DNA from: Clytia hemisphaerica
Taxonomy: Eukaryota > Cnidaria > Hydrozoa > Leptothecata > Clytiidae
Direction of reading: 5' to 3'
Length of the DNA: 64,000 nucleotides
Assembly: GCA_902728285.1 (NCBI GenBank)
Contig: CACVBU010000682.1
Location: 29,970-93,969, forward strand
Shown here: positions 43,803-56,626 of the stretch, one piece after another
How the letters are laid out: every line of letters begins with the position of its first letter
Numbering within the stretch: the first letter of the stretch is position 1
Translations under genes and position numbers: made by a program
Notes under the pieces: model-generated
What the model was told of the DNA's origin: nothing
Seen by the model: only the letters and a program-made list of their open reading frames with translations
The model's database searches: none

Positions 43803-46800
43803 ATGTTACGTGCTTCAAAGAATATTAGCAAATGGTTGCCGACGATCAACCGACCATTATGCGGATGTACAACCAGGTACTGTTATTATATTTTTGAAAA
43901 TGATGTTAGCAAAACAATCATACTTTTGTTTTTGTATAACTGAATTAACGAGAAGATTTTCCGAAGTGGAACTAAATATGAATGTACCATACACCTTTTC
44001 AACCGTAGTCGCGCGGTCAGGTGCGTGCCACTTAATTATTTAACTATCCCCCTAAACTTGATTCAATCCTTTTTGACACCTTTTTCTATTGTCTATAGGT
44101 GCGAAAAAAGTCTGGGATGGTTTTAGGGTGGTAAAGCGGCCAAAAAAATGCCCGCGTGGCAATTGGCGACTACGGTCGAAAAGGTGTATTACGTCAAAAT
44201 GTATCCTCTGTTTTTGCGGATTTATCTCAGGCTATTATTGAATTTTACTTTCCATTTTTTCAGAAATGTAAAAAAGTCATCAGTTCGTTTGTCTTCAACC
44301 CAAACTAACCTGGAGAAAGAAATAGGTAAATTTGTTTATTGAGACAGACCTATAGCCTATTACAACCATACCTCTGTCGTTTGTATGCATCTTATTAGTG
44401 TCCAATTGACCAAGCCCGGAGAGAAATGATTTTATTTATTTTTCTTTCAGAGGCGTATTATGAGGACAAAGTAAAAAAGTTTGGTTACTCCGTCCTCGAG
44501 GTATGATGATATTCTTGAATAAATTATTTCGCTTTTTAAAAAAGTTTAAAATTAAGCGTTTAACTAAGGCTTCACCCTCCCCAGCAAGATGAAATGCTCG
44601 ACTTAAGGGGGTAAAAAGTTATTCTAAAACTTCCAGGGGGCAAAAGAGTGATTTCGTCCACCCTCACTTTAAGGTATGAAAAGAATTTTTTTAAGGGTAT
44701 TGTTGCAGCATAGTATAAGAAAGCCGTGGCTGGAATAGGTACCGCATTGTCTTTTCAGTTAATTGCTGTTCCATCTCTGTCTCCGAGCTTTATAAGAACA
44801 TCAAGATGCTCATTTTATTATTGGTAGATCGTTTTTGAAATTTCGCTCTTATTTTCCTTCACATTTTCCTTTTTTTGCTAGATATCTTTGAATCTGTACC
44901 CAATAGAACACTTGAACTAGTTTTGGACATATTTTAGGTATTTTGTGGAAACAATAGTTTTTCGCCAAAATTGAAATTATAAGAACTATATTCAAGATGA
45001 CAACTTTCCTGTCAGTTTGAATGATAAATTTTGAAGGTGCTGGCTTGAAATTTTCACAGTATTATCTTGATGTACTTTTTCATTGATTTCTAAAATAATT
45101 TCACTGAAATATTGTGAAGGTATTCGAGGCACTTTTTTAATTTTTGAATTCTTTCAGCCCAGTCATTTTGTGCTTGTTTAAATTTCCTATTGTTAATCTT
45201 TCCTTTACAATGATTTTATAATGCAAGTGTATTATCAAGGGCATATCATTAATGTCTAAAACGCACTGAGAAGTGAGTATTAATGACAAACCAATAAAAT
45301 TTACCATTAAAGATGCTACATTACTGATTTCTTGATCAACAAATAGTCATCAAATATGACAGAGATAGAACAACAGAAATTCAGATGTTATCATTCCAGC
45401 CGCGGCTTTCTTATACTATGATTGCAGATTGTTGCAAATTTTGCCATTTTCCAGGGGGTATCCACACATTTTCAATAATTTCTTTTTGACTTAAAAAGGT
45501 TTATCCACCCCACATGTATGGTCTTTTAATGGGACAGCCCATTACACAGTCCAGTCCACTACGTTGCATTACAGTCACTACTTATTCTTAGCGACTCAGA
45601 CGGGAAGGCAAGTTTTCATACCATAACGAGCTCAATCGAAACGGTAAACATCTTCATGGCTAAATCTTATGAAAAAAATGAAATAAATGATATGAACCCT
45701 CTAAATATATTTCAATCTATTTTTCTTCTGGATAAGGTGACTGATATAGGAGATTACAACGCGACGGGGGTTTGGTTGAAACATGATCAAACAGGTGCCG
45801 AACATTTACATATCGAACGAGATGATCAAAATAATGTTTTCAGGTGATTCACTTTTCACTGTCAACTCTCTCTTATTCATTCTCTCTGTCATTCGAACTT
45901 CAAAAAACCTTAGCCAACGCACAGACCTTGCAAGCTCGATCTGTACTCTGTCTGTGGTCAATATTCCCTCGTATTGACCTGAGAGAAGAGAAGAGAGAAG
46001 CTGACCCTCCGATATCATCGGACCGGGCCCTATCCCGACATCAGAGCCGTGCTGTATCGATGATGATATTCGCACAGTACGGGAGAACCTTGCGTTCTCG
46101 CAGGTACTGAACATATGAGTACCATCACCACACCACATTCAATGTCCAGCATATCTCCCCATACTCTTGTATCAGATTGATGGTACACCTATTCCCCTCA
46201 CATGGTATGGGTTGACCCAGGCCAAGGTACATTCACTTGCCAAAGGAATCGCACCGAGTGGGAATCGAACCCTTACCTTCAGCACGGAAGTCAAGAACGA
46301 TGACCACTACACTACTGCGCCCGTTTTGACCTTCAGAACAGTTAATATTGTATAATATCACTCACATAAATACTCAGTATAGAGGTTGTGTCAAACCACA
46401 TACCGAGATAATGTTTTTACACCTTTTATTATAGCGTATCATTCCGCACCACTCCGTTCGACGACACTGGAGTGTCGCACATTCTCGAACACACTGTATT
46501 GTGTGGTTCCGATAAATACCCTGTCCGTGACCCCTTCTTCAAAATGTTGAACCGATCACTCTCCACATTCATGAACGCTATGACGGGTAAATTTTATTTC
46601 TATCGATTTTAAAAATGATCAAAGTTGAAGTGAGTCTTTCTTCACTTTCTGTCAGATCTCTGCTGAAATCTTAGCCATTTTTCCCTGATATGGTATTTTA
46701 AGGAAAAACGGATCAATATAATAGGAAGAAATATCTATCTTTCCCAAACTAAATGTTTGACCTAGATGTTTGCTTCATTGTTGTTTCTAACGTACGAAAA

Positions 46801-49800
46801 CGAAAGATAAAATTTTACGGAGTCTGAAGATTTAATACGATTTTTAATAACCACAGTCGTACAAATATTTTGCTAATTTTTTACACAGCGAGCGATTGGA
46901 CGATGTATCCTTTCTCTACGCAAAACGAAAAAGATTATTACAATTTGATGTCCGTCTACCTTGATGCTGCTTTTTTCCCACATATCAACGAACTCGATTT
47001 CAGGTATTTATCGATTGTCCCTCCAATACCGCCTTTCTTTTTTAGGGAGATCTTGTACTGAATGCAAGCCCTATAATCAAGGCAAATGCCTACCGTTTGC
47101 GATAAGATTGAGAAAAAAAATTAGTTTGTTAGCTGTTTCGGGTCAACTCTTTCGGTCTCAGGCAATACCTTTTAATCCTTTCCAGTGCAATGATGACGAA
47201 ACTTGAGTCTAACCTAAATACAATTTTTGACTATTGGATGTTCGTTATATTGTTTCCATTGTGATTATATTGATTTGAATGGAAAGCATCATAAGTGAAA
47301 TTCATGAAAAACTCTTTCCCTTTACAGGCAAGAAGGTTGGAGATTGGAACATAGCGATTTGACTGACCCCTCCTCGGATATCATTTTCAAAGGTGTCGTT
47401 TTCAATGAAATGAAAGGAGCTCTGGTAAGAAGGGTTTTATTTATGTATGAAAAGCTTGGTATCTCCATAGGCATAAATCCAGACATTTCCTAGAAATCTT
47501 CGGGTATTCTACTCAAAGTTAACGTTAATTCGAATTAGAGAGCGTCAACTATTATAGTATCTTAAAAACGTAAGTATTAGAAAAATGTCTTTTTTCAGTC
47601 GAATTCCGAATCATTGTTCCACGAATACAATCAGAGAACGTTATTACCGGACCATACGTATGGTTACTGTAGCGGTGGTGATCCTTTACACATCCCACAT
47701 TTGACTGTAAGTATTCCATCTCTCATAATATAAGTAAGTTTCCGATGATTCATTAAGCATTGACTACATTTCCCGATGACGGGAGAAGAATCTCTCGAAA
47801 CGTAGCCAAAGGTAAATCTCGTGATCTAAGCCACGATAAACTTCCAATATAAGCATTATCTTCTTCGATTTCGATAGGAAGAGCAGTGGAGACCTAACTA
47901 AGAAAATATCGTGTATCATGTAGATTTTAGAATAATAACCCCTTCCGAGACAATTGGCACAATTCGGGATGATTCATTTTTTATTCCACAGATAATTGTT
48001 CAAAAGATAACTCGTTATCTCTCCTTTTTGTAGTGGGAACAGCTGAAAGATTTTCATAAAATGCACTATCACCCGAGTAACGCGAAGTAAGTCATATGTG
48101 TTTTCTTTCACCTCTGAGAAAAAATTCTTATGAACTTTTGAACTTTAAATCTCTATTTTTCTATTCATTACTAATAAACTATCGACTGTAGTAATTATCC
48201 ATTGGTAATTGTCGTGGAAACGTTGATTTCCAAGGATCTTCAAATCCATATTCTTCGTGTCCAGTCTCAATTGTCTTTTATGGTCCACCTTTCAGATTTT
48301 ATACATACGGTAATCTACCGCTAGAAGGCCATTTGGAGAAAATCACAGAAGGGGTTTTAAACCATTACCAAAAGATTGACCCTCAAACAGAAATTCCGTT
48401 AGAACCAAAGTGGACATCACCTGTAAGTGGCCGAAGATTTTCTAACAGCTTTACAGCTGTTTGGAGATGCTTTAAACTCTAACATTACAGATTTTAATCT
48501 TTGGAGCTATTTTAAAATGAAATGACTTCGAATTTGATTGTGATATTGCATCTACTTTCGATATGTCCCTTAAGACTTTGATTTCAACTTTTCATACTGT
48601 TTTACCCTTCAGAAAGAAGTAACAGTCCATTGTGCTCATGACCAACTCGTCCCAGACCCTCACAAACAATGCATGGTTGCTGTTAGTTACATGATGGACT
48701 AGTAAGAATCGTTACCTCAACACCCTAGAAAAGATGTAGATGTTTAATTTAGGCAAATCATTGAAATGCATACATAAACGTTAAAACAAAGAATTTAACT
48801 TATATCCTAGAAAAATGTAAAAATATATTTAAACGAACATTTTGTCTAGTATGCTAGACGACTAAGTTCAAAAGAGAAGGGTATGGCAAGGAAAACTGAA
48901 GGACATCATCATAATACAAACTAATATAACCCCGTAACAGTTATGGTTTTAGCATAAAGCACCTACATTGCTGTATAACACAAGTCCATATTTGATATGC
49001 AAGAGCATATTTCTAAACTATTTGTTTAGTCTATTGAGCACTCAAAAACTTTTTTTTCCCAGTTCTGAAGATCCTTTCGAATCATTTACTCTTGGTTTAA
49101 TCTCTGCATTGTTGGTGTCTGGTCCAAATTCACCCTTCTACCAAGCACTGATTGAATCCAACATCGGCTCCGATTATTCGCCGGTTTTAGGGTAAGTTAT
49201 GCGTTGTTACTTTGTTATTACCAATGATGCCTAAAGCTTCTTTTCCTATCTTTTCTTTGTTGTCTTCATTGGCTTTGTCATGCATAGTTAAACGGTTTGA
49301 AATACTTCGGACGTAGCAAATATATTTTTCTCTTTTTCAACAAAACCGAAGCAAGAGCGTTTAATATAAATCTACACGAATTAAATTGAATCTTTGTCTT
49401 CTTCATTTCAGTCTTGACACGTATACCAAACATCCGACATTTTCAGTCGGTCTTCAAGGACTAGCTGAGAATGACATTGACAAAGTTGTGGAAATCATAC
49501 ATCAAACATTCCAAGATGTTTACAGGTAGATTGAAATCTCATCTTTTTTTACTATTCATTACAATGTTCTGGTTGAAAGTGACGTACTGACTTATTTTAC
49601 GTCACTTACAACCAATCAGCTGTTGGGTCCATGATGTAATGTCAGAAGACATTGCAGTGGTGCATATCATGAATTGATTGTTCTTTGTAACAAATCTTTT
49701 ATCTTCACCCCAATTCAATTTCTGGCTAAAATGTTAGCATTAAAAATCAACCAACTCCTACTACTGGAACATTTCTTTAAACGCCGCCCAAAAATTACCT

Positions 49801-52800
49801 TGACCGTTTCATCTGACGTTGTGATAAAATTTCAAACTACAATTTCGTTTTACAGAGATGGTTTTGATGCAGCGAGAATCGAATCTTTATTACATTCTAT
49901 CGAACTTGGTCTAAAGCATCAAAGTAGTAACTTTGGACTGCATCTCATCATGGTAAATCTTTAACCGGATGTTAAATTTCGCGAGATTAAATTAAATCTC
50001 GTTTTTCTGCAAAAATATGAATTTTCATTGCAATTGTTTCTCTATTCTACTAAATTATGGAGGACTGGTAAATACATCTCATATTTTGTTTTCAACTTGT
50101 TCCAGCAACAATATTGCTATGATTGAATTTAATCTAAACCTTACCTTTCTTGTGCAGGGTTTAAACTCATCTTGGAATCAGGACAAAAATCCGCTACGCT
50201 TGCTGGAGTTGAACAAACAAGTCGAGCGGCTTCAGGTAACTTTTTTGATATTCGCGACACTCTGAATCGCAGATCTCTACAAAACTTCAGGTAGTATAAG
50301 TAGCACGAATCTGTTAGGGGGTAGCAGCAGCCTAGATTTGCGTTGATGTCAACTGCAAAGAATTTTCAATTCAAATGATTAAAAGATACCCTGACAAACA
50401 GAATTCAAAGCCTTTAAAAATGACTTATCAACAAATCAAAAACCTTTGAACTATTGCTCCAAATATTTCAACTAACAAACAAAGTTCTTTCAACTTTCAC
50501 AACAGCAAGTTCTTGCAACCGATGAATCGTTTCTTCAAAACAAAATCAAGATGTGTTTCCTTGACAACACTCACCGCTTGACGTTGACCATGAAACCTCA
50601 GGTTGGTTTACTCTCTCTAGGCTATATTTTAAACTTATCAAAGGTAGCGATATAGGTTTTTGTATATCAATAAAATACAGTTGACTCCCGCTAATTCGAA
50701 CTCCAACCGGAAATCTAATTCGTTCGAATTACGGAGAGATTCTAATTAAAGAAAGCTTTTTACGAAGGATCCTCCGGACGTGGACTGACAATGAGTTCGA
50801 ATCTATAAGACAGAAGTTCGAATTGATGATAATCGAATGAAGAATCTAGACAGCGGAAAATTCGGTTAAATTAGTTCTCACCGTCAGATTCCTAGAAGTT
50901 TGAAATCTAGATCACTTGCCGAAGTAGATTCTCACGAAGTGAATGCGATGGTGTGATCTGTGACATTTTTAACAGTGATGCTCAAATGGTTGGCGTCTAA
51001 ATAAGCCTGTATAGATCAAGTTCCTTGTATAGATATACCAATCGATTTATGCATGTCGCTTCTATGTGTGTTCCATAGGATGGTTTCAACCAGAAAAAGG
51101 ATGAGAAAGAAAGTGAACTCCTGCAAAAGAAAATTAAAGAATTGACGCCCGCTGATATCGAAAAACTTTTTGAACAAGGTCTCGCATTACTTTTTTTTTC
51201 ATTAAGTTCTTAAAACCACTTGATTGAATTCATCATTAAATCTATCAGATCTAACTTTATTGGAATATTGTGCAGTGGAGAACTAATGAAGACAGATGCT
51301 CAAGGGGTCAAATCATGATTATCTCTATAAATCCTATAGAACAAATTCCAAAATATTTATTTTTTTCGTGCAGGTAAAATTTTGGAGAATCTGCAGAACC
51401 AAGACGAAGACATAAGCGTTCTACCAAAGATGACATTATCAGGTACTGTTCTTTAAAATAAGCTTGATTGTTTTCTTTCTTCAAGCCTTCTTTTTAAGTC
51501 TTCTGAAAGATCTTACCTTATTGGGAAATTGACAAAGCAATTTAAGTGACCATCATTTCAATTATAAAATCAAGTCTTGACCTTTTAATTGAAAACTCTT
51601 ACTCATTTCTTAGACATCAAAAAAAATATCATCAAAACTGGAGTTGACCACTCATTTGTAGGTAAGATTGTTGTCAAATTGTCAATTGAAGCCTGTAGCT
51701 TTTGTCTACCTGTTACAAAGAGTTAAACTGATTACTAGTTAAACTTTACTTGATAACTCTAGATTCAAATTTCTAATTCTTTAACCCTGGGATCGCCCTA
51801 ATAATACCTCCAGACACACCGTCGTTACCAGCTGGTGAACTTCCATCCCCACTGCACTGTCACTGATCTTGTTTTCTTCCGCAACATTAAAGACGTCGCG
51901 TGGATGTGGGATATATTCTGTATTTTCCCTTTTCGCGTTCGATTTCGAAAGAAAGAAGCCGTTGCAATTATTCGATCGGGATTCGAATGTTTTCAATATA
52001 TTTCGTATCCCAAGACTGCGTATCTAATAATATCTTTACGCTAAATTTCAGATAATGTTCAGCTGCAGACAAGCGAGCAACCAACCAATGGAGTGACGTA
52101 TTTCCGTTCCATAGCAACCACCTCATCCCTACCTTACGTCTTGAAACCTTTCCTCCCTCTGTTTTGCAATGTTCTCACCAAGTATGGAATGCTATATTCT
52201 TTTTTTAAACTTTACTGAAGGTTTAAGTTGTCCTTTCTGTGAGCCTTTTTTTTTGTCAAAACTATGTTGTGCAATAACGCTTTTCAATGGTTCAGTCTAG
52301 AATCCAAACCTGGTCTTTATGACTAGTTTTTAAAGCTAAGATTATACCTATAGTAAGACCTCATCAAAATTTAAATCTTGTAACTTTAGCGTGCGACCAG
52401 CTCCATGGTGTTTAGCATTACATCTATGGGTGTGGTCGCTCGTCTAGATTATTTCAACAAATAGCCTACCTATCTACTTACTACCAGATGCTCAAAATAA
52501 TTAATTTTCAAAACATTTTACTGTTTAAAAAAATCATAACATAACGCTATTTTTACAATATCTACTCCTTAGAATGGGTACGACGAGTCACGGTTATAAA
52601 GATTTAGCACAACAAATTGAGTTGCACACTGGTGGTATCTCTGCATCACCACACCTTGTGACTGATCATTCGGACATGGAAACTTTCCAACAGGTTGGTC
52701 AACCGAGGCCTACTCATTGAATTTTCAGTCCCTGATCCTTCAGTAAGCCCTATAGAATCACCTCCTCCTGAATAAAGTTTGTAAAATGGCCCAAAATCAT

Positions 52801-54908
52801 GTCGCATTACCTAATGAAATAATGAGATTTTGATGTTTTCTTTTTCTTGGCAGGGTATTTTGTTGTCTTCACACTGCTTACAAAGAAACATCCCTCCAAT
52901 GTTCTCGTTGATCGGACAAATTGCAAACCAGTAAGTTATCCATAATTTTCATAGATTCTCCTAACTTCTATCCTGTGTTCACATATTATTATCAAAGACC
53001 TTTAAGTAGAGATGGCAGTCACATATATGTTCAAATTAGACGATCGTCGGTTGTTTAGCATGATCGATTTTTTAGACAATATGTTATCGGTTTTTTAGAC
53101 GATATGTTATCGGTCGAATAACCAGTTAATGCTTGTTTAGCCTATATTGAAAATAGAAATTGCAATTAGTACTAGTAATCGTATGGTTTGGAGAACATAC
53201 GATTCCGAGGTAATCGTCAGTAAATAATCATTAGTAAATCATAGTTTTTTTAGAAAAAGGGAAAATTTTTGACATTCGAATTGCAATGCAACTTATGTAC
53301 ACAAAGCGAATTTCTTTGTTCTTTTTTATATTGGAGAAAAAAAATGTCTTTGTTTTTTATTATATAGTAAAAAAAAGTCTCTGATACAGGACTTGGGAGA
53401 GAAAAGAATAAGGGGACAAAAGTGTCCCCCCGCCGAAGAGTGCAAAAAGTGGTAATAGTGCAATTAACGATTAATTGCACTCCTCTAAACCAATCAGATT
53501 CGAGTAATTTTGCACGGCTGACGATTACAGGAAACAATAGATAGTAGATAGTTGCATCGTTTCCACTTGAATTTAATTTTTTTAGCCCCCCAACAAAAGT
53601 TTCGTTTATTTCAACTCCGACGAAAGAGATATGAAGGATTTTGATAACGTTTGGTTTGAAATCGGCTAAAAACCTAATGGTCGGTTGTAAAGCCTATAAA
53701 CCATTTCAAAATGGTGATAATACTTGACCTTACTTACGCATGCGCTCTATTGATTTTTTACCATCTTAAAAACTAGAGTTGATTCAAAATTAAAATTTGG
53801 TACACACATTTTTTACCTAAAAACCAATTGATATTATTTAAAAGAAGACGCAACTATAGAAATTTAGACAGAAATTGACAATTTCTTTTGTTTAGGCTAA
53901 TTATCTTATATAATATTGTCTAAATAACCGATTTTAGGCTAATTTGAACATATCTGTGACTGATCTTTTTAATCTTTCGAGTAATAATTCTAATTTTTCT
54001 CTTTGTCAGACCAACACTGAATGATCCTGAGCGTTTACGAACACTTGTCAATTCGTACGCCAACGACTTGATCATGTCAGTTCCACAGTCTGGACACATG
54101 TATGCTATGGCTGCCGCTGCCAAGAGCTTATCTCCCGCTGCACAGCAAGCAGAGCTTTTTAGTGGTCTGTCTCAGGTAGAAAAATTTCTTTGGCTATCAT
54201 ATGTTCGAAAGTCTCAGGGAAAATTTCCATACTTAGTAGCCTCGGAGACAGAAATTTTAGAATCTGATTTACGATACTGATACAGTGTTTGCCAGAGAAA
54301 TATTATGTCTGACAAGGAATTTGCCTGATTTAACAATCTGAGCAAATTTTTAAAAAGAAGAATTGTGTGAAAAATGTCTTAAAAAATGTTTTTTTAATGA
54401 GTTTTTCAACAGTTTAAATTGACTTTCAAACTTATAGGTGAAAAACTAATTAACTAAATTTGATAAGTAAATAAAATATATAAAATTTAAGGTAGTTTTT
54501 CCTTTTAATAGATTTCACTTTATTTTGGACACAATTAGCTTTTCAATACCCACACCTCTTCTGTCCTAGCCGACATTATTGCAGATCTTTTGGTATTTTA
54601 AACACTTTACTTGTAGTATGTACGTATGATAGACCTAACAGGTTCTGCTAAAAAAATTATCAGAACAATAATTAAGATTTTACTTTTCCTGGTTTCAGGT
54701 TCAATTCATGAAACAAATAGCAGAAAATCTTGATTGTGATGACGTCATTGAGAATTTGATCAAGATTGCAATGTACATGTTAAACGCTAATGAAATGAGG
54801 TAAATAGTCAATAATTTTTTAAGTAGCATGGTGTTTTTCAATTTTTCCCGACTTTTTCGATTTAGTGCTCTCTTGGTATTCTGTTTGCAAAAACAAGGCA
54901 AAATCTGA
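43803..54908 (+). CDS. PITRM1: Presequence protease PITRM1, C-terminal quarter not found
   Basis: Twenty-four exons join in phase: 43803-43876, 44264-44325, 44451-44500, 45737-45843, 46435-46586, 46889-47003, 47328-47424, 47599-47706, 48034-48086, 48296-48422, 48613-48701, 49063-49191, 49412-49525, 49856-49952, 50158-50235, 50506-50601, 51079-51178, 51374-51442, 51614-51661, 52052-52181, 52573-52693, 52854-52930, 54010-54175 and 54699-54799, about 786 residues. This is the mitochondrial M16C metalloprotease that degrades cleaved presequences. The basic N-terminus ([17 protein letters not shown]) is a plausible import signal. The inverted zinc motif is HILEH (113-117) with Glu214 in FNEMKGA. 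Residues up to NANEMR match human up to about 764 of 1037. The last about 270 residues, half of the second peptidase lobe, were not seen downstream. A possible terminal exon 54866-54908 adds 14 unrelated residues before a stop, with AATAAA at 54923. Several introns hold transposons. Confidence 0.9.
44709..45420. mobile_element. 712-bp MITE in PITRM1 intron 3
   Basis: The ends CATAGTATAAGAAAGCCGTG (then GCTGGAAT) and, inverted, CATAGTATAAGAAAGCCGCG (then GCTGGAAT) match over about 28 bases with one mismatch. The interior is AT-rich and non-coding. The TA inside each tip fits a mariner-type target. Confidence 0.75.
45975..46323 (-). mobile_element. tRNA-derived SINE, copy 2, in PITRM1 intron 4
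   Basis: Read on the minus strand it starts GGGCGCAGTAGTGTAGTGGT, contains the B box GGGTTCGATTCCCACT, then TTGGCAAGTGAATGTACCTT and CCATACCATGTGAGGGGAAT. The last part (GGATAGGGCCC..CGGAGGG) matches copy 1 at 8154-8540, and the tail is a TCTCTCTTCTC run. This copy has the better-preserved promoter boxes. Confidence 0.8.
50678..50870 (+). mobile_element. pogo/Tigger-like transposon end
   Basis: CAGTTGACTCCCGCTAATTC resembles the termini of pogo/Tigger-type elements, preceded by TA. Several TCGAATT/AATTCGA motifs follow. I found no clear partner end, so this is probably a fragment in PITRM1 intron 16. Confidence 0.45.
53016..53962. mobile_element. 947-bp inverted-repeat element in PITRM1 intron 22
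   Basis: The ends CAGTCACATATATGTTCAAA and, inverted, CAGTCACAGATATGTTCAAA continue for about 20 more bases of weaker match (ATTAG..TCGGTT). Inside the left end a 36-bp stretch with TTTTTTAGAC(A/G)ATATGTTATCGG is duplicated (about 53068-53113). No target duplication is clear. Non-coding. Confidence 0.65.
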
Positions 54909-56535
54909 AGTAAAATAAGTGAAATAAAGAAGGGAGCTAAAATTAACAACCTTAAAGCGCTCCCTGGGTAGAGAGAAGAACTTCCCCTTTCAAAACATGT
55001 CACTTCATCCTATAAAGCTCCGAAAATTTCGTTGTCTTTGGAACCTTGCAAAGGAGCAAAAGACAAATTTTTTACCTACAGAAAATTATATGAATTCGAT
55101 GGTAACCATGTCTAAATTAATGTAATGTAGCTGGGGCAAAGCCTTGGGATCCGTAGCATTTTTCATGGGACGCAACCACTTTTGATTGTTTCGAAGATCG
55201 ATAAGATTTTAAGACTTTTTTGTGAGGAGGCCCTTGAATCAGCCCTGGCAAAATACAGCCCTGGCCTGCCCTGGCAAAACATTTCATGGCTAAAAGACTG
55301 ACGTAACAGACCAATCTTCAAACCCTCAAAATGAGTAAAAGATTGACAATTTTCAAAAGTTAAATTAAACGAAGATGAGCGTTATCATCGGATAGAACAT
55401 GAAATTCTGAGCAAAAAGGATACTTCAAGTCAAGTACTCAAACGCACAAAAAGATATTGTCATTTTTAAAGTTCCTCGAAAGATGCTACGGATGGTTATG
55501 CGCCACTAATTAGTCTGAATCGCAGACCTTTACAGATAAACTTCCTATAAGAAACTCTTTTCGCTAAAAGATGAGCAGTGTTATGTCCTACCTTATTCTT
55601 TTTGCATTGTAAAGAAGGAGGCCAAACTGAAAATTTGATGCATAACTTTTTAAATTTGGTTCAGAAGTTTTAAGCTTTTGAAGTCCAACTTTCTAAATTT
55701 AAAAATATTGATGCGTCGAATAAACTGAAAGGAAAAATTTTTTCGACATTGATGTGAATTTTATGTCATTCAATCTTTTAAAAAATCCTAAAATATTTCA
55801 ACAAAAATAAAATTTGTCTTGACATATAAATATGGCTATATACAAAGCAAACATTTTAAGGTTTTATTAAAACCTGATAATTTTCTAAATTGGCTAAGAA
55901 ATAATTCTCCTAACCCTGAAATCTCATTAAACCTCTTGGAGAGTATACTGAAATTACAAAAACTATGCTTTCAAAAAAAAACCCAAAATGCTCAAGAGAT
56001 AATATTTTATATTCCATTCAGAAGGATTAAGATCGAAGTAATCTTTCGCCCGGTTTGAAATCATGGAGATTCAAAAGTTCTTAAAAAGACTGTGCTGAAT
56101 TGAAATACTAAATAAAATTTCCCCTTCGAAATATATGAACTTTATATAAAATTTGAAGTGATAAGATTTAACTCCAAGAAATCTGCGACACTTAAGCTTT
56201 TTTCACATGTACGTAAAATTTTATTTAAGACCTTACGGAAAATTGTTCGTAAGGCTGTCTTTTGGGAATTTCCCCGACATTATGTAGAGTTTTTGTTGAT
56301 TAAGAGGGTCTTACGTGACTTTTCCTTCCGTTCAAAACTTTTTGAGCGCAAGCAAATTCTACATAAGGCCTTAATACACTACGTAAGCTTAGGTGAATTC
56401 CCACCCTTCAAGGTCTTTAGTAGAATTTTCGTACATGTGAAAAAAGCTTTAAAGAAGAACTTTTTCTAAAAAATATTCTAGGTTGGTTGGGATCTAAAAC
56501 TAGGTTTACAGTCCTTTTTGGTCAATTTTGAAGTG
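54909..56535. other. Convergent intergenic region between PITRM1 and the K/E-rich gene
   Basis: Besides a 254-bp MITE at 56195-56448 and a SINE-like motif at 55551-55580, nothing was recognised. I searched it for the missing PITRM1 C-terminal exons by eye and saw none. Two open frames of 79 and 103 codons lie in AT-rich and MITE sequence and are probably chance. Confidence 0.6.
56195..56448. mobile_element. 254-bp MITE with TTA target duplication
   Basis: The ends AGCTTTTTTCACATGTACG and their inverted partner match over 19 bases, followed by weaker matches (AAGACCTT). TTA flanks both sides (56192-56194 and 56449-56451), which fits the PIF/Harbinger superfamily. Confidence 0.75.
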
Positions 56536-56541
56536 TTTATT
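56536..56541 (-). promoter_or_regulatory. Polyadenylation signal AATAAA for the K/E-rich gene
   Basis: TTTATT on the plus strand is AATAAA on the minus strand, 85 bases beyond the stop of the secreted K/E-rich protein. Confidence 0.5.
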
Positions 56542-56626
56542 GTTCACACCTCATACCCTCTACAATAAAAGTCCATTCATACAGTCAATATCACTGCCTA
56601 GTTCATCAGACAAGCAAATCTCATTT

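Noticed and set aside
47760-47825. CCCGATGACGGGAGAAGAAT hairpin as a Penelope 3' end
   Set aside because: It resembles tails seen after some Penelope elements ([10 protein letters not shown]-like in one frame), but it is only about 50 bases with no other element sequence, so I do not call it.
55819-56469. Two plus-strand frames of 79 and 103 codons as a new gene or as missing PITRM1 exons
   Set aside because: The first is AT-rich, low-complexity coding with no family match; the second lies mostly inside an inverted-repeat MITE. Neither resembles the M16C C-terminus.
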